Below are positions 51,181 through 60,120 of a stretch of 64,000 bases of DNA, piece after piece. The position numbers were made by a program, and so were the translations under genes. Position 1 is the stretch's first letter; each line of letters begins with the position of its first letter. Below the pieces are notes generated by a model, which worked only from the letters and a program-made list of their open reading frames with translations, did no database searches and was not told the DNA's origin. Source of the stretch: Polytrichum commune (lineage: Eukaryota > Streptophyta > Polytrichopsida > Polytrichales > Polytrichaceae); assembly GCA_950295325.1 (NCBI GenBank), contig OX485809.1:5892001-5956000 (forward strand), written 5' to 3'.

Positions 51181-51531
51181 GTGTGAAAGGCCACTTCAAA
51201 CATCATACTAAAGGCCATTGATCATTGCAGTATGAGCTCTCTCATTGGTCAAAAAGATCTAGAGTGTCCAAATTCACTTCACACTAGAAGGTGAAGGCCT
51301 CAAGGCCCAAAGAAATTATCATGGATGAAGAGTTTGCATGGAATCCTACATGGAAGACTATAAACAATGTTTGCCAGAGTTTGCGTTAGGCCCACCTCCA
51401 AAAGGTAAGCCTGACGCAAATCCCACCATACAATATCAATTGAACAGGTGGTACGCCTTTTGGATGAGAATCAAGGCCCCTTGCAATTACATGGTCACAA
51501 CCCTTGGCATGTGTCTAAAATGACCCTAAGT
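51181..51531. mobile_element. Diverged GGGCCACTT-family element, shortened
   Basis: Starts GTGTGAAAGGCCACTTCAAA and ends CATGGTCACAACCCTTGGCATGTG. Internal AAGGCCTCAAGGCC and GGCCCACCTCCAAAAGGTAAGCC match the element at 55479-56060. About 350 bp, so internally deleted relative to it. Confidence 0.6.
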
Positions 51532-51922
51532 TTCTTTCTATGAACATATGAAAAAGATGGCCCTCTCAAGTATGTTTTAACTCAATAGTGAAAGTCGATC
51601 CTCCCAACAATGGACAATGATTATATGTTTTTAATTGCAAATATGTACCATTGTTGTTGTTGTAGGGAACTTATATCCCATTTTGGAACAAAACATTGTA
51701 TTGATTGCAAAGTCCTTACACCAAATATGATATTTAGTGTCACTTACTATGTGGAGTTACAAAGTGCTATATCTTTTTACTACTGATATAATTTTTGACC
51801 AAAAAATTTATTGATGTGCTATAATGTCCAAACAACCACTTTGACACTTGTTGGGTAAATATGAGATGTATAGTAAATAGGTATAACATTGTGTAATTCC
51901 GAATACTAGCAAGTGACACTAA

Positions 51923-52444
51923 TGCCCCTCCCCACCTGACTTTAGCTAAGCCTAAAAGTTGGTTCTAAATACACATCCTTCACACCATCGACATTATCTA
52001 GTGCCGAGCCTAGTTGACAAATGATGTGGCACGGTTTAAAAGTGGAGGTTTTAAGCCTCAAGCACTGACCCTCCCATTGGTACCTAGACATGAGGCAAGA
52101 ATGTAGGACCTTTAAAAGTGTTGCCTCCCGCCCTTGTGATTGGTTGCTTTTAGTCTTAGCTATGAGGGCACGAGGGGCTGCATTTACAAAATCCGATGGT
52201 AAGATAGATGAGTAGTAAGGCATTTGGGGATGGGACAAACCCTATCCAACATTCATCATTGCTTGGTAGATAAAACAATGAACATGTGTGAAAGCTACTT
52301 GACTAAAACCTACTTGACAATCTCCAGAGCAAGTTCTTGTAGGTGCATTAGGATAGTTGGACGCCTTCGATATAACCAAAGGAGCTTTACCCGGTTTTTG
52401 GTAAAGACTTTGGTTATTTGATAAAGTTAGGTGGGGAGGGGGCA
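51923..52444. mobile_element. Tourist-like (PIF/Harbinger) MITE, copy 2
   Basis: TGCCCCTCCCCACCTGACTT at the left and AAGTTAGGTGGGGAGGGGGCA at the right, flanked by TAA on both sides (51920-51922, 52445-52447). 522 bp. Opposite orientation to copy 1, same orientation as copy 3. Confidence 0.9.
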
Positions 52445-52872
52445 TAACTACAATATTTAGTGTAATGTCGGTATGCATCTAAAAGTCCAAACCAAATTGC
52501 TGGACCCTACTACTTGGATGCTCCACAACTTGTTCTCTAGCAAGGATAACGTGATCAAACTTTGGACACAAGCAATACATTTCACAGTTTTCATATCAAA
52601 GAAGTTATTTCAATCATTTGCAATCTATCAAAAACCGAGACCTAAATTATGCCGCTTTATAATCAAAATTGGATTTATATGCAAATATCACATTCAATGC
52701 ATCCTTTCATTTTTCCTGAGTCACTTCAACATCCTAAAAAATTAAAACACTAAGAAACACTTAGAGATACCCTCAAAAATACATTAGCTTGCAATTCATA
52801 CTAATCCAAATGGTAGTCCCCACACACCAAGCCTTAACTTCACAATACCACCACTTTAAGTACCATCCCTTA

Positions 52873-53774
52873 TGCCCCCTCTCCACCTGACTTTAGCGAA
52901 GCCTAAAAGTTGGTTCTAAAAACACGGCCTCCACACCATCGACATTATCTAGTGCCGAGCCTAGTTGGCAAATGATGTGGCATGGCTTAAAAGTGGAGGT
53001 TTCAAGCCCCAAGCATTGACCCTCCCATCGGTACTCAGACATGAAGCAAGAATATAAAACTTTTAAAAGTGTCGCCTCCTGCCCTTGTGATTGGTTGCTT
53101 TTTAGTCTTAGCTATGAGGGCACGAGGAGCTTCATTAACAAGAAAACGGTAGAACCGTGAGGCTCTGCCTTTTACTATGAAAGACTATAATTGTAGTTGT
53201 CCACTTTGCTCATGCCAATCCATGGTTATTCACTATACTGAACCTTTCTTGGATTTTGGGCACCTTCTTCTCAAATGTGGGTCAAGGATTGAAGCTACTC
53301 ATTTATCACTCGAAAATTTTAAAATGAATAATCAAGAATTGCCGAAATAACTATAGTTAACTAGATTTCTTTCAATGCATTTTAGAGAGAGAGAGAGAGA
53401 GAGTCCACATTAAAATAACAAGAGCAAGTAACGTCCAAGTGTGAACGCAAAGTGGTTAGGAAATTTACTCTTGAAACGAAGAAGTTGATGCATAGTCTCT
53501 GTCCTACATACAGAGCCAACAAAAGCCGATGGTAAGATACATGAGTAGTAAGGCATTTGGGGATGGGATAAAAACTACCCAACATTCATTGCTTGGTAGA
53601 TAAAACCATGAACATGTGTGAAAACTACTTCACTAAAACCTACTAAAAAATCTCCGGAGCAAGTTCTTGTAGGTGCATTGGGATAGCCACATGCCTCCCC
53701 TATAACCGAGGGAGCTTTACCATGGTTTTAAGAAAGACTTTAGTTATTTGGTAAAGTCAGATGGGGAGGGGGCA
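52873..53774. mobile_element. Tourist-like MITE, copy 3, carrying a nested insertion
   Basis: TGCCCCCTCTCCACCTGACT and AGTCAGATGGGGAGGGGGCA ends, flanked by TTA on both sides (52870-52872, 53775-53777). Without the 376-bp insertion at 53142-53517 it would be about 521 bp, the family length. Confidence 0.88.
53142..53517. mobile_element. 376-bp insertion inside Tourist-like copy 3
   Basis: AACAA occurs on both sides (53137-53141, 53518-53522). Sister copies lack the segment and keep a single site between GCTTCATT/GCTGCATT and CCGATGGTAAGAT. The ends do not form long TIRs (GGCTCTG near one end, CAGAGCC at the other). It includes a (GA)n run at 53385-53402. Could be a SINE or a small unknown element. 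Confidence 0.7.
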
Positions 53775-54976
53775 TTAGTCCCTCGTGGCCAATAGCAAGA
53801 CTCTAGGGTTAGGATTAGGACTAGGGTTACACCGCCATTGCTCACCCTCAAAATAAAACTAGTATCCTTCAACTCATGTTTTCAAACACTTTATACCCTC
53901 GCTTGATGGATAACTTGACCTCGCATGCCGTGCTATCACAAGACGTTAGATTTTGGCTTGCTATTGGACAAGAACATTGCTCTATTACCTTTTTCTTTCC
54001 CTTTAACACCACCACCCGGGTAGTCGTGAGCCATGTGCCTCACGTTTGCACACTTGAAGCAAAAAACCCTTTTTCAAAACATCCTTCATGTCAAACATTT
54101 CGGGTTTCTTTATTCTTTTGACTTCCGGTTTATCCCTACGGCCGATTTCTTCTCCGCCTTTGTGGGCTTTCTATTGTTGTTAAGCGAATTTGTATTTACA
54201 TAAGATTATTTCAATTCATAACAATGATATGTGGGACTGACAAATATTCTACCAAATATTCTCATATATTTTTCATATTTGTATCAAATGTGAGGAATAT
54301 TCCATGGAGAATTGGTCGGTCCCTCAAAACATTGTTATGGATCTGAATAATGGTATGTATGTCCACCACTTCAAAGATTTTTTTTCAAAATGTTCATCGT
54401 TTGGGTTTTCAGTTCGGTCCAACTCCCGCACGTTCACGAATCGTATGACCAAGCCAAAGAGTTTAATTATGGTGGTAAGTAGGGTTTCTTGTTCCCATAG
54501 TTTATGTTGAATTTTCTCATCGAGATTCACTGAGAAAAAAAGCCCTTCAAGAGAAGAAATGTTGACCGTAGTGAGATCAACATGATTGAAATGCCCGTTT
54601 GACCCACCCTATCTATGGGTCCTTCATCCCTAACTATGAGTTCTTTTTGTAATCTAGAGGTACTTGGATTTATATTCTTGCACATATCTCGAGAGGTCAT
54701 AATCATGCTCCCACTTCATTGTTCCCAATGTTGTCACATGGCATTGGTTTGGTCACATTCTTAATGTACGCGAGCTTGCTCGAGGTCAAAGGTTCCACTT
54801 CCGCCATGCCTTCAACCCTTACAATATCTATTGGAGGAGCTTATTTTGTTGATCGTGTTCACTAAGGTTAGACTTCACCTCATGAACATCGGCTTGGAGA
54901 TTGCATGTTGGACATCTTCCTTCACATTGGAGGCTCCCTCCCCAAACTTCCCGGATACTTCATCTAAGCTATCTTA

Positions 54977-55475
54977 GGGCCACTTCGCACACGAGCCTAG
55001 AGCCGTGACCATGAAATTGTGAGAGCCCAAAAGAAAGTGTCCAAAGGCTATCCCAAGACACCTCCAAAATTACCTAGTGTGGTCGTGGATCCTCAACTGT
55101 AGTGTGTAGCCATATGTGACCGGGCCCTCAACCAAATGCTATTTCAATAAATTTCTATCCATGCGGGTCCTCACGCATGATAAAATAGAATAAATCAGCG
55201 GTTGTGAGCGTTCGGAGTGCCATGGTCTCCCGGTTTTGGTTAGGCCTACCTCCAAGAGGTGGTTTTTGAAGATAGTCCAAGTGACCATGAAGCATGATCC
55301 ATTCGATGCCATGTAGGAATCCACGTAGACTTTACATCCATCTTGCAGTCACATACTCCATTGGTCCCTCAAGTTGTAGTGTGAAGCGAATTTGGACAAG
55401 CTCCGCCTTTTCCACCAATGAGAGTGCTTGAAGTGTAATGAACACATGCTCTTAGTCTTGTGTGTGAAGTGGCCC
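54977..55475. mobile_element. GGGCCACTT-family MITE A (PIF/Harbinger-type TTA duplication)
   Basis: GGGCCACTTCGCACACGAGC to TCTTGTGTGTGAAGTGGCCC, 499 bp, flanked by TTA (54974-54976 and 55476-55478). Close to the 11.2-kb copy in the interior (opposite orientation). Confidence 0.85.
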
Positions 55476-55478
55476 TTA

Positions 55479-56060
55479 GGGCCACTTCACACATGAGCCA
55501 AGAGCCGTGACGTTGTAATGGTGAGGACCCTTGATTCTCATCCAAAGGCCATACCGTGGGTGTTGGAAAGCCGTTTTATGTAGTTACGGGACCTCAATCA
55601 TAGTGTGAAGTGAGAATGGACCATGTTGTGGGACCATTGCATAGTTTGTTGGCGGAAAGAAAAAGGGGAGGATTTGGTTGAATACAATATGTCTCAAACT
55701 CTATCAATTTAAGAGAATTACTTGGTGGTGTTTGTCTATCCTGGAATTTACCCTGCAATATGTCCTGGAATTTGTCATGCTGGATTTAAAAATAAATAAA
55801 AAACATGGTCTCCCAAAATTTGCATCAAGCCCACCTCTTCGAGGTGGGCTTGACGAAAATTCCGGAAGACCATGAAACCTTATCCAAAGTCCGCCATGTA
55901 GGACTCCATGTAGAAATTTTCATCCATAAAATCTTCTTTAGACCTTTAGGCCTTCACCTTCGTGTGTGAAATGAACTTGGACGGTCTCTGCCCTTTCGAC
56001 CAATGAAAGCTCTTAGATTGCAATGGTCACGGGCCTTCAGTCTTGTGTGTGAAGTGGCCC
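55479..56060. mobile_element. GGGCCACTT-family MITE B, abutting MITE A
   Basis: GGGCCACTTCACACATGAGC to TCTTGTGTGTGAAGTGGCCC, 582 bp. It shares the TTA at 55476-55478 with MITE A and has TTA at 56061-56063. The interior differs substantially from A, so this is not a simple tandem duplication but two insertions, the second into the TTA beside the first. Confidence 0.85.
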
Positions 56061-56599
56061 TTATTTACTCAGGTCATGGATATCTTCTAGTGGGGCCACT
56101 CCTCGAGTTCATCCTCTCCATGCTCCTCTTCTTGGGTCACCCCTTTGTCACTTTCTTGGTCGTTACCCAAATCTAAAGCAACTTTTTCTTCTTCTTTTTT
56201 TCGAGGTTTATTGCTTTGGCCATGTTTGTGGACCCAAGCAGCCAAATTTTCAACCATCATCAACATAGGCTCCTCACCTGCCTCATGTTCTTCTCGTTGT
56301 AGCTCGAGGTCGCCTTTCTTCGAACGCTTAAGGAAGAAATACCATAAACCGTGAACTATCCTCTACATGTGCAGTAGACTTTCATCATAATAGTGAAGTG
56401 ACATTTTTAAAACTGATAATTGCGAGGTCGGCAGCTTGAAATGCGTGTACAATCAATTTAACCAAATTTAATCATGTTTGACTAGCATCAATCATAGTTG
56501 AATATATTCTTGAGTTAATCGGCTTAGGTGATGTTCTGTGTGGAAATGAGCATTACTGTGTTCAGTTTAAAGAGAATCTAGTGAATGAGTAGAGGGTTT

Positions 56600-56860
56600 G
56601 ACAAACTTTCCACTTTGAAAAATTATAGATTTTTTTTAATCTTTTTTTTTTTATAGGGAATCAATGTGAAACAACTTGCTTCTTCACGAATCCTTCTCCT
56701 CTATCTTGGAAAATTGTCTCATGATTTTAAGGCCATATCTTCAATGTGAATCACCTTATTATCACGGTTTATGGTATCTCTACCTTAGGGTTTGTCATAG
56801 TGGTCATCACGTTACCACGTCACCACGTCTCCAAAGTCCTTTGGGCAGCCAATTGCAATA
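56600..56860 (-). repeat. Probable start of the 3' LTR
   Basis: Begins directly after the polypurine tract as TATTGCAATTGG; an LTR should start TG, so the second base may have mutated. A TATAAAAA box lies at 56649-56655 on the minus strand, as expected for an LTR promoter. The far end could not be fixed because no second LTR is in the window. Confidence 0.45.
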
Positions 56861-56873
56861 TTCTCCCCTCTTT
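56861..56873 (-). other. Polypurine tract
   Basis: AAAGAGGGGAGAA on the minus strand, about 100 bp after the pol stop codon. This is the usual plus-strand primer site just before a 3' LTR in Ty3/gypsy elements. Confidence 0.75.
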
Positions 56874-56970
56874 ATTTGAGCTACATCCATTGGCACAACA
56901 ATGCACATTGTGTCGTGTAACTCTTCATTTTCCATTTGGACAAGCACAAGATGATGAAAACCACACAGGA

Positions 56971-57831
56971 TCATTGAGTACGATTGGTGGAAGCACCAAG
57001 TACCGAAGATCCTCGACAGCGAGGACAACTCCACTGTCCAGATGGTAGAGAAGTCAAGGGTGGCCGCAAGCATGCCATGTGCCAACCGCGTTGACACTGA
57101 TCACATAAGAGCATAGTAGCCGCTCCCTTCTTGTCTCCACACACAAAACATGGAAGACCCTCTGGTACGACGGCCAGCTCAGGATGAACTGTACCCTCAA
57201 TAGGTAGATGACATGGGGCACAGTTTTTGGAATGCTCGCGACATTCCCTGCCATCCTTGCCTTCCAACAACAACAAACCACTTGGCAACACCTCCTTCAC
57301 CCGAAGGATAGTGCGTCCCGCCCTGACATCCAATGTCGTAGGCGCCTCACGTTGAAGATAAACATAATCCCCTTGCCGAAATCTCCGCAACTGAGGCCGG
57401 TAAGCACCACTACGAATGCGTGCATAACGCAATGTGTCACGGTGCTGAACAATGGACAAATTCTCCATGGCCATAGGCATGGCCCTCTGGAAGAATTGAG
57501 CCCGCTCCTGCAAACACTCTGCCCAAAGGTCTGGGTCATCCAAGTTCACAACAGGAGCTAGTTTTTCCTGAATAGAACTCGGGAGTATAGGCTCACGTCC
57601 ATACAATAATTGATACGGGCTGTAGGATGCCAAAGAGGTCTGCCTACTAAATCGATAGCCCATAGCAATCCATGGCAACATAAGGTCCCAATCTCGGTGG
57701 CTTCCCCGAAGTAATCCATACTTCCTCAAGCCACGCTTGGTGGTCTGAACAACCCGTTCAGCCAAGCCATCTGCCTCCGGATGATCCCGAGAGGTGGTGC
57801 GGTGATCTATGAGAGCCTTAGTGCACAACTC
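56971..57831 (-). pseudogene. pol part 2: integrase C-terminal half and PHD finger
   Basis: Continues the integrase in the same frame after the stop at 57832-57834. It supplies the third catalytic acidic residue (E in DGLAERVVQ, codon at 57759-57757), the conserved YSPYQLLYGREP block, and the C-terminal SH3-like region (FRQGDYVYLQR). The last ~60 residues form a PHD finger at about 57150-57016 with ligand order CFVC...CDQC...GWHMAC...W-CPRC, a complete Cys4-His-Cys3 set plus the conserved Trp. PHD fingers usually bind histone H3 tails. Chromoviruses of the same superfamily carry a chromodomain here. The frame ends with a stop at 56971-56973. Without passage of the upstream stop this part could not be made. 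Confidence 0.88.
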
Positions 57832-59949
57832 CTAAAAAACACCAAGGAACTCCCTCCCTTGGTCCGTCAACACCTCAGCTGGTGCTCCAAAACGTGCTAA
57901 CACACGATCCAAAAAGACGGCCGCGGCCAACTCTGCAGAGTTCTGGGGTAGAGCAACAAGCTCAATCCATTTGCTAAAATGCTTGACCATCACCAAAACG
58001 TACTTTGCTCCACGTGGTGTAACCACCAACGGCCCTGCAAAGTCCAACGACCAACGGTAGCCTAATCCCATGATAGGTAAGGGCTGTAACTGAGGTGATA
58101 AGGTGTTAAAGCTAGACCTAACCCGGTCACAAACTTCACACCTCCCGATATATGCAGCCACCTGCTGATACATGCCAGTCCACCAATATTGGCCACGCAA
58201 CATCGAATGTGTCCTGCGTATGCCAAAATGGCCAAGTTCCTCGTGCACTTGTCGCACCAAGGAGGCCCTCTGATCCGGCCTAGGAACAATACGCCTTGTC
58301 CCATCCGGCCACAATCGGAATAACAAACCGTTTTCCCAACGGAACCTTGTTATTCGATGTCCAATCCTATCCCTTTCCATTGCCGAAATAGACAAAGGAA
58401 AGGTACCCTGTTGAAGCTTATGCAATACGGGAAGATCCTCCCATATATCCGCAATAGCTTGAGGCCGATCAGTCTCATTATCCGAGCCCTGTATCGGAAT
58501 CTCAACAGATGCACCAGCAAATAAAGTGAGGTAGGCAGCCGCGTGCCAACCTGGAACCGCCTCTCGATCACAATCTCCATGCCACCTGGCCCCGGTCAAG
58601 TCCTCATCCGAAGGACTTGGATTGCGTGAGAGTCCATCTGCATCCATGTTGGTAATCCCAGCACGGTGTACCACCTCAAAGTCATACTCCTGGAGCAACA
58701 AAGCCCACCTGGCAAGCTTGCCAGTAAGCTTATCCGACTCCATGAGCCACCGTAACGGCTGATGGTCAGTCACCAAAGTAAAGTGCTGACCATAAAGATA
58801 CGGCCGAAAATGGGCAATAGCCCATACCGCCGCCAATGCTTCTCCCTCATAGGACGAATAATTGGCCTCCGCCGTGTTGTTGCTTCGCGACGCGTAAGCA
58901 ACAACATACTCCCGACCAACGTCATCTTTCTGAGTAAGAACTACTCCCAAACCCAATGAGCTCCAGTCTGTATGCAACTGGAAAGATTTGGAGACATCTG
59001 GACGTCGAAGCACTGGAGCCGTACCCAGTTTCTGCTTCAATGTCTCAAATGCCTGTTGTTGCTCACGACCCCAAGTCCAAGGTTGGTCCTTGCTCGTGAG
59101 AATGGTGAGCGGCTTGGCAATCAAGCTAAAGTTCTTGACGAATCGCCGATAGTAATTCGCCAAGCCTAAGAAAGCACGAAGTCTCGGCACATCTACCGGT
59201 GCCGGAATCTTCTGCAATGCGTCCACCTTAGTTTGTTGTACCCCAAGACCTCTTGGAACAATCATATGCCCCAAATATGCCAACCGGTCATGGAAAAACT
59301 TGCATTTTCCGTGGTGCAAGCGCAATCCCCACCGCTGCAACCGTTCAAAAACGGATTGCAGATGCCTCACATGCTCCTGTGGTGTTGTGCTGAAGATGAT
59401 CACATCGTCTATGTAACACCGAGCAAAGGGCAAGCCAGAGAGAACTTGATCCATCACCCGCTGAAACTCAGCGGGTGCATTCTTCAGGCCAAATGGAAGA
59501 AACTTCCAATGATAAAGTTGATCTTTCCCATCTTGATCAACTCTCCAAAATGCGGTCTTCACCCGATCTCCCGTAAGTAATGGAAGTTGGTGATATCCGG
59601 ATCTCAAGTCCAAGGTGCTAAAGACCCGAGAAAATCCGATGGCATCGAACAACTCCTCCGGGATCGGCATGGGATACCGATCCGACTTGGTCTTCCGATT
59701 AACTGGACGGTAATCCCAACACATCCGCTTCTCCGTCCAATTGCCAAAGATATCCTTCTTCGATGGCATAACCGTAGCACAAGCATACTCCCCGTTGGAA
59801 AGTTCGATTAGCCCTGCTGCCAAGAGCTCTTGGCAACGAGCCTGAATGCCAATCCGCTCGGAAACACTCAGCCTGTAAGGTCTCCGAAAAATGGGATGGT
59901 CGTCCTCCAACTGTATGTGGATGGGTTTTCCTTTATAACCTTCAAGATC
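57832..59949 (-). pseudogene. pol part 1: reverse transcriptase, RNase H, integrase N-terminal half
   Basis: Open frame from the codon after TAA (59952-59950) to TAG at 57834-57832. RT shows IFRRPYRLS, FSTLDLRSGYHQLP, FLPFGLKNAPAEFQRVM and catalytic YIDD (59415-59404). RNase H shows LHTDWSSLGLGVVL, YEGEALAAVWA and TDHQPLRWL, with its acidic residues intact. Integrase has the HHCC zinc region (VHEELGHFGIRRTH...CEVC), the first catalytic Asp (WSLDFAG, 58044) and the second (LTDQG, 57864). The TAG stop falls ten codons after the second Asp and cuts the catalytic triad. The sequence is otherwise undecayed, so the inactivation looks recent. No ATG is needed, since pol would be made as a fusion. 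Confidence 0.93.
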
Positions 59950-60111
59950 TTAAAGGCTAAAAGCAAAACATCTACGGTACGAGCGAATAAATGCTCGTAC
60001 CTTCCGTGCCTCAGCACCAGTGAGACGAGGGCCTAATTCAAGTGGCCAATCATCAAACTCTGTAGTCTCCCTCTCCACCAAAGGAGAACCACCTGATGCT
60101 GGCACATACTC

Positions 60112-60120
60112 TAATTGCTA
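60112..60120 (-). promoter_or_regulatory. UAG CAA UUA stop, candidate translational readthrough site
   Basis: The gag-protease-methyltransferase frame ends with TAG (60120-60118) followed at once by CAA TTA. UAG-CARYYA is the established leaky-stop context, first known from tobacco mosaic virus. The downstream codons (QLEYVPASGG..., FDDWPLELGPRLTG) are in the same frame and lead toward RT. In this copy a TAA 55 codons later (59952-59950) would end the extension, so readthrough could only work in intact relatives. Confidence 0.6.

Larger units (their letters stand above)
54020..56370 (-). pseudogene. Decayed retroelement gag, split by two MITEs
   Basis: Reading the minus strand, 56370-56097 is one open, highly charged stretch (RIVHGLWYFFLKRSKKGD..., MVENLAAWVHKHGQ, then an acidic tail) ending at TAG. 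Beyond the two MITEs (54977-56060), 54970-54730 continues in fragments such as DEVSGKFGEGASNVKEDVQH and EVEPLTSSKLAYIKNV, separated by frameshifts and stops. At 54060-54020 lies CFKCANVRHMAHDY, a CCHC zinc knuckle whose last Cys codon has become TAC (Tyr), followed by a Lys/Gly-rich tail. Order and knuckle fit a retrotransposon Gag. The family cannot be assigned and no pol was found to follow. It is unrelated in sequence to the gag at 62-63 kb. Confidence 0.6.

Noticed and set aside
59950-59952. TAA before RT considered as a second programmed stop
   Set aside because: The context (TAA GAT CTT) is not a known leaky stop and it interrupts a conserved stretch just before the RT domain. Better explained as a mutation.
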